The position numbers and the translations under genes are program-made. The notes below the pieces were generated by a model. That model was not told the DNA's origin. It ran no database searches and saw nothing but the letters and a program-made list of their open reading frames with translations. From Flavobacterium piscis (lineage in GTDB: Bacteria > Bacteroidota > Bacteroidia > Flavobacteriales > Flavobacteriaceae), in NCBI RefSeq assembly GCF_001686925.1, contig NZ_LVEN01000042.1, positions 429,471 to 493,470 on the forward strand: a DNA stretch of 64,000 nucleotides, in the 5' to 3' direction. Below are positions 26,349-35,361 of the stretch, one piece after another (the first letter of the stretch is position 1; each line of letters starts with the position of its first letter).

Positions 26349-27033
26349 TATAAAATTTTTAGCCAGCCTTTTGCATATTTCAGATCCTACATTGCCTATT
26401 GGAGGTTATTCTCATTCCAGCGGACTTGAAACGTTTATACAAAACAAAATTGTACACAACGCAGCAACTGCACAGGAGTTTGTAGAAAACATGCTTAAGT
26501 ATAATCTCAAGTACAACGACGGTGCTTTTGTAAAATTGGCCTACGAAGCTACTGCGTCAAATGATTTAAAAGCCATTTTAGATCTGGATCAGGAATGTAA
26601 CGCTTTAAAGTGTCCGAGAGAAATTCGTCAGGCAAGCCAGAAACTGGGATTGCGTTTGATTAAGATCTTCAAAAGGCATGAGAATTTCCAGCTTATGGAA
26701 GCTTATGAAGAAGCGGTTCGAAATGGCGATGCAAATTCTCATTACTGTATTGTTTTTGGAATGTATTGCTGCCTGTTAAAAATCCCTTTGCAAGAAGCTC
26801 TTTTTGGGTTTTACTACACTTCTACCGCCGGAATGATTACCAATGCTGTAAAGTTAGTACCACTTGGACAATTGGATGGACAGGATATTTTATTCCGTCT
26901 GTATCCGATAATGGAAAAAACGGCACAGGATACCATAACATTAGAGCGAGAGTATGTGGGACTATGCAATACCTCTTTTGACATTCGTTGCATGCAGCAT
27001 GAAAGACTGTATTCAAGACTGTACATGTCTTAA
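26341..27033 (+). CDS. ureF: urease accessory protein UreF
   Basis: The 230-aa all-helical UreF, which forms the UreDFG activation complex and acts with UreG as a gate for nickel insertion. Signatures: LLHISDPTLPIGGYSHSSGLETFIQ near the N-terminus, the Arg-Glu-Arg-type region REIRQASQKLGLRL, and the C-terminal NAVKLVPLGQLDGQ. Overlaps ureE by 8 bp. The downstream gap to ureG is 28 bp. Confidence 0.95.
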   Translation: MNNIKFLASLLHISDPTLPIGGYSHSSGLETFIQNKIVHNAATAQEFVENMLKYNLKYNDGAFVKLAYEATASNDLKAILDLDQECNALKCPREIRQASQKLGLRLIKIFKRHENFQLMEAYEEAVRNGDANSHYCIVFGMYCCLLKIPLQEALFGFYYTSTAGMITNAVKLVPLGQLDGQDILFRLYPIMEKTAQDTITLEREYVGLCNTSFDIRCMQHERLYSRLYMS

Positions 27034-27061
27034 TTAAAAATGAAAAATAATTTATAAAAAA

Positions 27062-27700
27062 ATGAAAAATAGAAAATATATAAAAGTAGGAGTTGCCGGA
27101 CCAGTAGGTTCTGGAAAAACTGCTTTATTAGAACGATTGAGCAGACACTTATACGGAACATATGATCTTGGCGTAATTACAAATGATATCTATACGAAAG
27201 AAGATGCAGAATTTATGGCCAAAAACAGTCTTTTGCCTCATGAACGTATTATTGGGGTAGAAACAGGAGGATGTCCTCACACCGCTATTCGCGAGGATGC
27301 AAGTATGAATCTTGAAGCAGTAGATGAATTGGCAAACCGCTTTTCAGATATTGAACTGATTTTTATCGAAAGTGGCGGAGATAATCTGTCAGCAACTTTT
27401 AGCCCGGATCTTGCTGATGTGACCATTTTTATAATTGATGTTGCCGAAGGTGAAAAAATTCCAAGAAAAGGAGGACCAGGTATCACAAGATCAGATTTAC
27501 TGGTGATCAATAAAATCGATTTGGCTCCTTATGTGGGTGCAAGTCTTGAAGTGATGGAAAACGACGCAAGAAGAATGAGAAAAGGAGCTCCTTTTATATT
27601 TTCAAATCTTAAAACAGATGTTGGTGTGTCGGAAATTATAGGCTGGATTAAAAAATATGCTTTACTGGAAGATTGTGAAGAACCGAATTTAGTAAGATAA
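27062..27700 (+). CDS. ureG: urease accessory GTPase UreG
   Basis: The 212-aa SIMIBI-class GTPase that powers nickel insertion. The P-loop GPVGSGKT is at residues 13-20, the metal-binding CPH motif is in VETGGCPHTAIRED, the Walker B-type ESGGDNLSATFSPDLAD follows, and the guanine-specificity NKID is present. The stop overlaps the ureD start by one base (TAATGA arrangement). Confidence 0.97.
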   Translation: MKNRKYIKVGVAGPVGSGKTALLERLSRHLYGTYDLGVITNDIYTKEDAEFMAKNSLLPHERIIGVETGGCPHTAIREDASMNLEAVDELANRFSDIELIFIESGGDNLSATFSPDLADVTIFIIDVAEGEKIPRKGGPGITRSDLLVINKIDLAPYVGASLEVMENDARRMRKGAPFIFSNLKTDVGVSEIIGWIKKYALLEDCEEPNLVR

Positions 27701-28485
27701 TGAACAGTCGCTTACATATTATAGCAGGTTATAAACAAGGAAGCTCCTATGTAAAAGACCTCTATGTTTCTCCTCCTTTTCGTGTAGTATCAGTAGGACA
27801 ACGCAAAACCGACAATAAGCTTTATCAAATTGTAATGAGTAGCTCACCGGGAATTTTATGCGGTGACCGTTACCAACTGGATGTTGATTTAGAAAAAGGA
27901 GCCGCATTGCAGCTGCAGTCACAATCATATCAAAGATTATTTAATATGAAAACTGACGCTGTGCAGCAGCTTACTATCTCGATGGAGGATGATACTTCTT
28001 TTGCTTATGTCCCACATCCGGTGGTTCCTCATGAAAATTCTGATTTCAAAAGTAAAGCCGAAATCCGTATTGGTACAAACAGTCAGGTAATCATCAGTGA
28101 GATTATCACCTGTGGAAGAAAGCATTATGGTGAGCTTTTTAAATTGAGACGTTTTCAGAATCTTACAGAGATTTATCACAAAAACAAATTGGTTGTAAAG
28201 GACAATGTACTTATCCAACCTGACCTGATTCCGATAAACGGCATAGGAAATCTGGAAGAATTTACGCATCAGGGAACTCTTATCTTTTATAGCACGAAAG
28301 AAAATGTGGATAAAAATCTCTTAGTAGAAACTATCTATTCTATTATAGAATCTCAAAGTGAGATGGAAATCGGCATTTCGGCAATGGAAGATAACGGATT
28401 CGTTATTAGAACACTGGGAAATGGTGGTGAAGTAATGTATAATTTTTTCCTCAAGGTTCAGGAAATCCTTTGGGAATTAGAATAA
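27700..28485 (+). CDS. ureD: urease accessory protein UreD (UreH)
   Basis: The 261-aa UreD scaffold, which binds apo-urease and opens a tunnel for nickel from UreG through UreF. Typical features: VSPPFRVVSVGQ, SSSPGILCGDRYQLDVDLEKGAALQLQSQSYQRLF, and FAYVPHPVVPHENSDF. It is placed last of the maturation genes, not first as in Klebsiella; that order is common in other bacteria. The nickel permease gene starts 9 bp downstream. Confidence 0.95.
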   Translation: MNSRLHIIAGYKQGSSYVKDLYVSPPFRVVSVGQRKTDNKLYQIVMSSSPGILCGDRYQLDVDLEKGAALQLQSQSYQRLFNMKTDAVQQLTISMEDDTSFAYVPHPVVPHENSDFKSKAEIRIGTNSQVIISEIITCGRKHYGELFKLRRFQNLTEIYHKNKLVVKDNVLIQPDLIPINGIGNLEEFTHQGTLIFYSTKENVDKNLLVETIYSIIESQSEMEIGISAMEDNGFVIRTLGNGGEVMYNFFLKVQEILWELE

Positions 28486-28494
28486 AAATTAGTT

Positions 28495-29196
28495 ATGAAT
28501 AGTACTATTTGGGCATTAATACTGAGTGCTGTATCTATAAGTTTTATACATACCGCATCAGGACCAGACCATTATTTGCCATTTATTGTTTTGTCGAAAT
28601 CTAAACAATGGAGCAAAAGCAAAACAATTCTACTTACAATTGTCTGTGGTTTTGGCCACGTTTTTAGTTCTTTGGTTCTAGGAACTATCGGGGTTTTTAT
28701 GGGATGGCAGCTTAATAAATTTTCATGGTTTCAGGAAATCAGAGGCAACATTTCGGGTTGGGCATTGCTTCTTTTTGGCGTAATCTATCTCCTATATGGC
28801 ATGATTCAGACCATAAAAAATAAACCTCACAAGCATTTTGATGTACTGGGAGGTGATGTTTATGTTTATGAACACAATCACGGCGAAGTCGTTATGCCTC
28901 AAAGCCGAATAAAAGTAACACCCTTTGTGCTGTTCATGATTTTTGTGATGGGACCAAGTGAACCACTTACACCACTTCTTTTTTATTCGGGATTAAATCG
29001 TTCCGTGACCGAAATTGTTGCACTAGTAGTACCATTTGCACTTACAACTGTCGCAACGATGCTGGGCATGGTTTTACTTGGACGATACGGATATTCAACT
29101 TTTTTTAAGACCGACAAACTAGAACGCTATATGAGTGTTGTAAGTGGTGCTGTAGTCACTATATGCGGCATTGGAATGGTCTTTTTAGGATGGTAA
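28495..29196 (+). CDS. UreH-type nickel permease
   Basis: A 233-aa inner-membrane protein with six to seven hydrophobic segments and the transport signature HTASGPDHYLPF in the first helix, close to the HALxPDH motif of UreH and related nickel/cobalt permeases. A His-rich loop (NKPHKHFDVLGGDVYVYEHNHGE, four His) lies between helices 3 and 4 and could bind nickel. The second half has MGPSEPLTPLLFYSG, matching the second family motif. Its place inside the urease run supports nickel supply to UreE/UreG. A different divalent metal cannot be ruled out by sequence. Confidence 0.8.
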   Translation: MNSTIWALILSAVSISFIHTASGPDHYLPFIVLSKSKQWSKSKTILLTIVCGFGHVFSSLVLGTIGVFMGWQLNKFSWFQEIRGNISGWALLLFGVIYLLYGMIQTIKNKPHKHFDVLGGDVYVYEHNHGEVVMPQSRIKVTPFVLFMIFVMGPSEPLTPLLFYSGLNRSVTEIVALVVPFALTTVATMLGMVLLGRYGYSTFFKTDKLERYMSVVSGAVVTICGIGMVFLGW

Positions 29197-29220
29197 AATC
29201 AAAACAAAAAACAATTCAAA

Positions 29221-30111
29221 ATGGATAAAATTTTCACAAAAATTCCTTTTATCGATAATGTATTAAAGGGAATAGGGCAAATTATGCTTCAGGAAAACAA
29301 ATGGACAGGAATCTTATTTCTTATTGGTATTTTTTTAGGAAGCTGGCAAGGAGGTGTTGCTATTTTGTTGTCTACAAGTGCCGGAACATTTACAGCGATG
29401 AAACTGGATTATGACAAATCGGAAATTAATGCCGGATTATATGGTTTTAGTGCAGCTTTGGTGGGAGTGGCTTTGTCTTTTTTCTTTCAGACTACAATAT
29501 TAATTTGGATTCTTATTGTTTTAGGTGGCGCACTGGCAAGTATAATTCAGCATTTTTTTATTAGCAAAAAAATTCCGGCGTTTACATTTCCATTCATTGT
29601 TATTATTTGGGTATGTGTTTTTGTATTGCATCACTTTACAGATATCCCACCTTCGGAAATGATTAGCGCAAAACCGGAAAATGTTGCCTATAGCGAATTT
29701 ATAACACCCATAAATGGCTTTGGGGAGGTCATTTTTCAAGGAGGATTATTATCAGGAGTTATTTTCTTTATCGCAATTTTTATCAGTTCTCCCGCAGCAG
29801 CTTTGTATGGCCTTGTAGGATCTTTATTGGGAGCTTATTTTTCATATATGGATGGCGAATCAATTGAAGGTATTCATATGGGATTATTCGGTTTTAACGC
29901 GGTACTTTCTGCTATTGTTTTTTCAGGTTTCAAAAAAACAGACGGGTTGTGGGTATTAATCGCAGTCTTGATTACAGTTGCTATTGATGACTTCCTGATT
30001 GATCATAACATCCTGACTGAGGTAGGCGGAGTATTGACTTTTCCGTTTGTGGTAGGAACGTGTATTACATTACTTATTCAGAGATTATTTATTACTAAAA
30101 AACAAAACTAA
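29221..30111 (+). CDS. urea transporter (UT/SLC14 family)
   Basis: A 296-aa inner-membrane channel of the UT family, which lets urea pass down its gradient. The two homologous halves each have the family motif: NAGLYGFSAALVGVALSFFF in the first and HMGLFGFNAVLSAIVFSGF in the second, with about ten hydrophobic segments overall. Usual family length. It sits after the nickel permease gene (24 bp), and with the downstream porin gives an outer- plus inner-membrane uptake route for urea. Confidence 0.9.
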   Translation: MDKIFTKIPFIDNVLKGIGQIMLQENKWTGILFLIGIFLGSWQGGVAILLSTSAGTFTAMKLDYDKSEINAGLYGFSAALVGVALSFFFQTTILIWILIVLGGALASIIQHFFISKKIPAFTFPFIVIIWVCVFVLHHFTDIPPSEMISAKPENVAYSEFITPINGFGEVIFQGGLLSGVIFFIAIFISSPAAALYGLVGSLLGAYFSYMDGESIEGIHMGLFGFNAVLSAIVFSGFKKTDGLWVLIAVLITVAIDDFLIDHNILTEVGGVLTFPFVVGTCITLLIQRLFITKKQN

Positions 30112-30221
30112 AAGCATCCCCAATTTACAACATCATTCAATTCAAATAATCATGTATTTCTTGCTGGGATAGCAGAATGCATATCTAAAAATTACTCAAA
30201 TTATTAAAATAAATAAACAAA

Positions 30222-31499
30222 ATGGCATCAAATAAAATAAACTCATTAGTAGCTAGAAATACCGAGAATGCTCCAAAAAATATCGGACCATATTCACAAA
30301 CTGTAGCGTTTTCACATTATAATAATCTATCAGCTCAATTACCAATCGACCCAAAATCTGGTAAGATAGTAGCTGGCGGTATAAAAGAACAGACCGAACA
30401 ATGCTTTAAAAATATCAAAGCCATTTTAGAGAGCATCGATCATGTTATGAATGATGTCGTTAGAATCACTGTATTCGTAAAAAACATTAAGGATGTTGAT
30501 ACTGTAGACGAAGTTTATAAAACATTCTTCCCTACTTATGTTCCAACACGAACTACAGTTGCAGTTGCTGCTTTACCTTTGAATGCTTTAGTACAAATTG
30601 AAGCACTTGTTTCAAATGGCGAGGGTACAATTCCAAATGCACCACAGGCAGGTAATCTAATCAAACTTATTAATAACACGGCAAATGCACCTTTGAGTAA
30701 TTTGTCTGCACAAACAGTATCATTCTCTCATTATAATAATCTTTCAGCTCAATTACCAATCGATCCAAAAACGGGCAGATTGATAACAGGAGGTGTAAAA
30801 GAGCAAGCTCAACAATGTTTAAAAAACATCAAAGCAATCTTAAACAGTATTGATGTTCCTTTTGATGATATTGTTAAGATTAATATCTTTCTTAAAAACC
30901 TGTCAGACATTGAAGCTGTAGATGAGGTTTATACAGCATTTTTTCCTGATTCTGCTATTGCAAGGGCTGTAGCTTATGTTCCTGCAAGAACAATCGTGGC
31001 CGTTTCGGATTTATCTATGCATGCTTTGGTACAAATTGAAGCAGTAGTGTCACACGGAGACGGAACACCTCCTCAAGCTATCGAAGACAGACATGGAATT
31101 GTCATCAACGCAAACAATACTGAAAATGCGCCAAAAAATTCTCTTTCTACGCAAACCGTAGCATTCTCTCATTATAATCACATTTCAGCTCAATTGCCAA
31201 TCGACCCAAAAACGGGTAAAATGATAGCCGGAGGTGTAAAAGAGCAGGCAGAACAATGTTTAAAAAACATCAAAGCAATTTTAGAAAGTATTTCACATGG
31301 TATAGAAGATGTAGTTAAGGTTAATATCTTCCTTAAAAACATCACAGATAGCGAACTTGTAGATGAGGTTTATACAACATTTTTCCCAGGGGGTATTCCT
31401 GCAAGAAGAACAGTTGGCGTGTCAGCATTACAAAACGATGCATTAATCCAAATTGATGTAGTGGTATCAAATGCAGAAGGAACACCTCTAAAAGCGTAA
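30222..31499 (+). CDS. triple-domain RidA (YjgF/UK114) protein
   Basis: A 425-aa protein made of three RidA units in tandem (about residues 12-135, 148-282, 295-422). Ordinary RidA is about 130 aa and works as a homotrimer with active sites at the subunit interfaces, deaminating reactive 2-aminoacrylate-type imines; this looks like a trimer in one chain. The repeated segment SAQLPIDPK is at 37-45, 175-183 and 322-330. The active-site Arg is kept in all three (R110, R256, R395 or R396). The Tyr of GPYSQ is kept only in unit 1 (Y24; units 2 and 3 read LSAQ and LSTQ). The late Glu is E127, E273 and D412. Unit 2 has an extra piece of about nine residues (SAIARAVAY). Cytosolic; its role beside urease is unknown. 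Confidence 0.9.
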   Translation: MASNKINSLVARNTENAPKNIGPYSQTVAFSHYNNLSAQLPIDPKSGKIVAGGIKEQTEQCFKNIKAILESIDHVMNDVVRITVFVKNIKDVDTVDEVYKTFFPTYVPTRTTVAVAALPLNALVQIEALVSNGEGTIPNAPQAGNLIKLINNTANAPLSNLSAQTVSFSHYNNLSAQLPIDPKTGRLITGGVKEQAQQCLKNIKAILNSIDVPFDDIVKINIFLKNLSDIEAVDEVYTAFFPDSAIARAVAYVPARTIVAVSDLSMHALVQIEAVVSHGDGTPPQAIEDRHGIVINANNTENAPKNSLSTQTVAFSHYNHISAQLPIDPKTGKMIAGGVKEQAEQCLKNIKAILESISHGIEDVVKVNIFLKNITDSELVDEVYTTFFPGGIPARRTVGVSALQNDALIQIDVVVSNAEGTPLKA

Positions 31500-31687
31500 C
31501 ATTCAACTCAAAATATAATTTATAAAAGGGGCGATAATGGTATTATCCCCCTTACCCTTCTGCTTTATTTCTTAAGTAATTTTTTATTCCAAAAAAAAAA
31601 CTAAAAAAGTATTTAGCATCGGGCAAGTACGGTTTTTTCTTATTGAATTCAGAAATCAAATCACCTTATACTTAAAATAAAACAATT
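31500..31687 (+). promoter_or_regulatory. porin leader region with weak hairpin
   Basis: GATAAT-GGT-ATTATC flanked by GGGG and CCCC (31527-31550) forms a hairpin after the RidA gene without a T-run; it may be a weak terminator. No TAnnTTTG box was found before the porin gene. Confidence 0.35.
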
Positions 31688-32956
31688 ATGAAAAATAGTA
31701 AATTCGCATTTTTATTTTTGGTTGTTACTGGTTGTTACACAGCACAAGCACAAATTAATTTTCCGTCTCAACAAAAAACAGATGATGGAAAATCGCTTTA
31801 TGAAATGGAGTTTTCTCCTCGTTTAAAATTAAATGGATACTTAAATTTAGGAGGTAATGACATGAATTCTCAGTCAATCAACCTAAATTCAGCTGATCCT
31901 TACAATAAAATCGATCAGAAAAATGCAGGTTTTAATATGTATCAAACACAGTTGGCATGGAAGACTATCTATAATGGATTCTCAAAAGGTCCTTTAGTTA
32001 CTTATGTTGAAGCGCAATGGTGGGGCGCTCCCGGCGCAGGCGGTAACTTACAATTAAGGGTAGCCTACGTCGATTACAATCATTGGCATATTGGTCAGGA
32101 CTGGACTTTCTTTGGTAATGGTGTTCCAAGTTGGTACAATACGCTGGATTGGGAAGGACCTAATAGTGGAACATGGGCGCGTCATCTACAGGTCAAATAT
32201 TACAATGATTTTGGTGCCGACAAATCATGGAAGTTTGAAGGTGGTGTCGAAAGTTCTTCTGAATATCTTAAAATCGCTGGTGGAGTTACTCCCGGTCAAT
32301 TTTCTGTAGATCCAATTGTAGCATTTACCAAAAAACTGCATGACCAAACAGGTTACTTACGTTTAGCTGTTATGGGACGTACGCTTCGTTATGAAAAAGA
32401 CACAAATGATAATACTATGACAATGGGATGGGGCGTTAATGCCAATTACAAAACGATGCTCAATGAAAAGAGTTATTTTATGGCTCAGGCTGTTATTGGT
32501 TCTGGTATAGGAGGTTCTTATACTTTATCCGGTGCCTTGTTTGGTAATGGAGGTGCAGGAAATATGTATGACGCCATTTATGACCAGAATGGTAACTTTA
32601 AAACAGTGCCTATTTATGGAGGTTCTGCAGGCTTAGAATATTACTTTGGAGAAAAGAAAAGGCTGCATTCTAATTTAGTTGTAGGTTATACTACCATGAC
32701 GTATAATGCAACTCCTGTTTCGCTTGTAAACAGTAAAGTTATAAATGATAATTCAACGGCAGATTTTGTTAACAATAATTCGAATTCGAATACGCGAATT
32801 GCTTTGCCTTCTGCTTCTATCAATGCTATGTATGATATCACCAAAAACTTCTTAATAGGTTTAGAATATGATGCCGGCGCGAAACAGATCATCAATACCA
32901 ATACACAAACTTCTACAGTTAATCGTATTGCTGTAGGCATGATGGTTGGATTCTAG
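31688..32956 (+). CDS. DcaP-like outer-membrane porin
   Basis: A 422-aa outer-membrane beta-barrel protein. Signal peptide ends at TAQAQ (about residue 22). The segments LRVAYVDYNHWHIGQDWTFFGN and NTLDWEGPNSGTWARHLQVKYY match the DcaP-like family, trimeric channels for small or negatively charged solutes, and the final strand ends in Phe (GMMVGF), the usual barrel-assembly signal. Adjacent to urease, the urea channel and a TonB receptor, so an uptake route for urea or an amide is likely, but this is inference from position. Confidence 0.75.
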   Translation: MKNSKFAFLFLVVTGCYTAQAQINFPSQQKTDDGKSLYEMEFSPRLKLNGYLNLGGNDMNSQSINLNSADPYNKIDQKNAGFNMYQTQLAWKTIYNGFSKGPLVTYVEAQWWGAPGAGGNLQLRVAYVDYNHWHIGQDWTFFGNGVPSWYNTLDWEGPNSGTWARHLQVKYYNDFGADKSWKFEGGVESSSEYLKIAGGVTPGQFSVDPIVAFTKKLHDQTGYLRLAVMGRTLRYEKDTNDNTMTMGWGVNANYKTMLNEKSYFMAQAVIGSGIGGSYTLSGALFGNGGAGNMYDAIYDQNGNFKTVPIYGGSAGLEYYFGEKKRLHSNLVVGYTTMTYNATPVSLVNSKVINDNSTADFVNNNSNSNTRIALPSASINAMYDITKNFLIGLEYDAGAKQIINTNTQTSTVNRIAVGMMVGF

Positions 32957-33004
32957 CTTTTACTAATAATAGACTTTTGAGTCACATTAAACATAATAAT
33001 CTAG

Positions 33005-33037
33005 AAAATCTGCTTGAAGCTTTTACAAGCAGATTTT
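33005..33037 (+). terminator. hairpin after the porin gene
   Basis: Stem AAAATCTGCTTG (33005-33016) with exact complement CAAGCAGATTTT (33026-33037); T4 within the stem. A probable terminator between the porin and TonB receptor genes. Confidence 0.6.
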
Positions 33038-33059
33038 GTAGATTATATTAAAAAACAAA

Positions 33060-35315
33060 ATGACAAGAATTCAAAATACAATAGTTTTCCTTCTCTTAAT
33101 GATAAGTGTAGCAGCTGTAGCACAGAAGAAAGAAAGTGAAATGAAAGCTTTCCTTAAAGATACAGACAGTAAATTTCCAATAGGTAATGTCTTGATAGAA
33201 TACAATCACGGAAACACACATAGCCATTCAGAACAAGATGGTTCGTTCAAATTGCACTTTCAATCCTTTCCGGATACACTTGTAATTAGTCATCAGGGAT
33301 ATGATCAGCAGAAATTGGCTGTTAATAGCACTACTGAGTATGAAAACAAAGTCATTTTTCTTCAGCGCAAGCCTATTGAGATTTCCGAAATAATTATTAA
33401 CCACAATTCATTTCTTTCAGATATCACAAAAGTTGATCTTAATAAATTTCCGGTAAACTCAGCTCAGGATTTATTGCGCAAAGTTCCTGGTTTGTTTATT
33501 GCCCAACATGCCGGTGGTGGAAAGGCAGAACAAATTTTTTTAAGAGGTTTTGATGCAGATCACGGAACGGACGTTAGTGTAAATGTAGACGGAATGCCTG
33601 TAAATATTGTATCACATGCTCACGGTCAGGGATACTCAGATCTGCATTTTGTGATTCCCGAAACCATCAATAATATCGATTTTGGAAAAGGAGCCTACTA
33701 CGCTGACAGAGGAGATTTTAATACTGCGGGTTATGTAGATTTTAAAACTTATGGGGCTTTGAAAAACAGTATGATTAAACTCGAAGCAGGTTCTTTTAAT
33801 ACGAAAAGAATTCTGGGAATGTTCAATATCATAAACGATCCTGACAACAAGAAAAATTTCTATTTAGCAACAGAATACAATTACACCGATGGGCCTTTTG
33901 ATGTAAAACAAAATTTCAACAGAGTTAATATCTTTGGAAAATACAACCAGTGGATAACCGATAATGATTATTTCAACATTCAATTTTCTACGTTTAATTC
34001 TTCCTGGAATGCTTCAGGACAAAATCCGGAACGCGCCATTAATCAAGGAATTATTGATCGTTGGGGAAGTATTGATCCTACCGAAGGAGGAAGTACTTCT
34101 CGTACCAATGTTCAGATGAATTTTAAACATATCATTTCTCCATCAGAGCATATTGAAGCGATGGCTTGGTATTCTAAGTATAATTTTAATCTTTATTCTG
34201 ATTTTACATTTTTCTTAAATGATCCTATTCACGGAGATGAAATTCAACAAAAAGATGGCAGAAATATTTATGGCGGTGAATTTAAACATGTCAAAAATTT
34301 CATCTTTTCTAATAGTTCTTTAGAATTGATATCCGGAATTGGATTCCGAAATGACGATATTCAAACTTTGCAGCTGAATCATGTTTATCACAGAGATTTA
34401 TTGTTGAATAAAAAAATGGATGTTACCGGCGTAGAAACCAATTTGCACGCTTATTCAGAATTGGTATGGAAAACCGGAAAATGGACTATTGCTCCGGCGC
34501 TAAGACTGGATCATTTTATTTTTAATATGCATGATTTACTGGATCAGGAGCAATTGCCATCGGGACAATCATCAGAAGCAACCCGACTGAGTCCTAAGCT
34601 TAATTTTTCTTATGCTTCCAGTGACAAAGTTGTGTGGTTATTAAAAACAGGCATGGGGTTTCACTCTAATGATATGAGGGTTGTAATTCCACAAAACGGG
34701 CTTAATACATTACCATATTCTATAGGAGCTGATTTCGGAACGAGACTTCATCCTTTGAAATCATTGATTATTACACCAACGATATGGTATTTATTTCTAC
34801 AACAGGAATTTGTTTACGTAGGTGATGATGCTGTAGTAGAACCGTCGGGTAAATCAAAACGTTATGGATTTGATTTAGGTATTCGCTACCAGCCATTACC
34901 AAATCTATATTTAAATGCTGATGTTAATTATTCTCATGCCCGATTAATGGAGGAACCAAAAGGAGAAGATTATATTCCGTTAGCACCCGTAATTACGAGT
35001 ACCGGATCTTTAAATTGGGATTTCATGAAAGGCTTTTCTATAGGATTACAGTATCGTTATCTAGGTGAAAGACCTGCAGTTGAGGACAATAGTCTCAAAA
35101 CAAAACCTTACCTTGTAAATGATTTGATATTTTTTTACAACCGTGCAAAATGGGGGGCTAATATGCAAATCAATAACTTGTTTAATGTAAAATGGAATGA
35201 AGCTCAATTCGCTACAGAAACGCAACTGAAAAATGAAGCTGCACCAATTACTGATATTACTTATACTCCGGGAAACCCTTTTGGAATAAAAATGGGAGTA
35301 TTTTATAAATTTTAA
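33060..35315 (+). CDS. TonB-dependent receptor, His-rich, probable metal uptake
   Basis: A 751-aa outer-membrane active transporter: signal peptide to about residue 21 (AVAQ), a carboxypeptidase-regulatory-like domain (about 28-100), plug (about 120-240) and 22-strand barrel ending in KMGVFYKF. Histidines cluster in the first domain (H50, H54, H56 in EYNHGNTHSHSE) and in the plug (H168, H186, H188, H196 in VSHAHGQGYSDLHF). That pattern suits a metal-binding substrate such as a nickel complex, matching the need of urease, but the ligand is not proven. Not a SusC-type receptor: no SusD gene is near. Confidence 0.85.
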   Translation: MTRIQNTIVFLLLMISVAAVAQKKESEMKAFLKDTDSKFPIGNVLIEYNHGNTHSHSEQDGSFKLHFQSFPDTLVISHQGYDQQKLAVNSTTEYENKVIFLQRKPIEISEIIINHNSFLSDITKVDLNKFPVNSAQDLLRKVPGLFIAQHAGGGKAEQIFLRGFDADHGTDVSVNVDGMPVNIVSHAHGQGYSDLHFVIPETINNIDFGKGAYYADRGDFNTAGYVDFKTYGALKNSMIKLEAGSFNTKRILGMFNIINDPDNKKNFYLATEYNYTDGPFDVKQNFNRVNIFGKYNQWITDNDYFNIQFSTFNSSWNASGQNPERAINQGIIDRWGSIDPTEGGSTSRTNVQMNFKHIISPSEHIEAMAWYSKYNFNLYSDFTFFLNDPIHGDEIQQKDGRNIYGGEFKHVKNFIFSNSSLELISGIGFRNDDIQTLQLNHVYHRDLLLNKKMDVTGVETNLHAYSELVWKTGKWTIAPALRLDHFIFNMHDLLDQEQLPSGQSSEATRLSPKLNFSYASSDKVVWLLKTGMGFHSNDMRVVIPQNGLNTLPYSIGADFGTRLHPLKSLIITPTIWYLFLQQEFVYVGDDAVVEPSGKSKRYGFDLGIRYQPLPNLYLNADVNYSHARLMEEPKGEDYIPLAPVITSTGSLNWDFMKGFSIGLQYRYLGERPAVEDNSLKTKPYLVNDLIFFYNRAKWGANMQINNLFNVKWNEAQFATETQLKNEAAPITDITYTPGNPFGIKMGVFYKF

Positions 35316-35361
35316 ATGAAACTAAGTATTAAATTTACACGATTTTCAATAGTATATTAAT

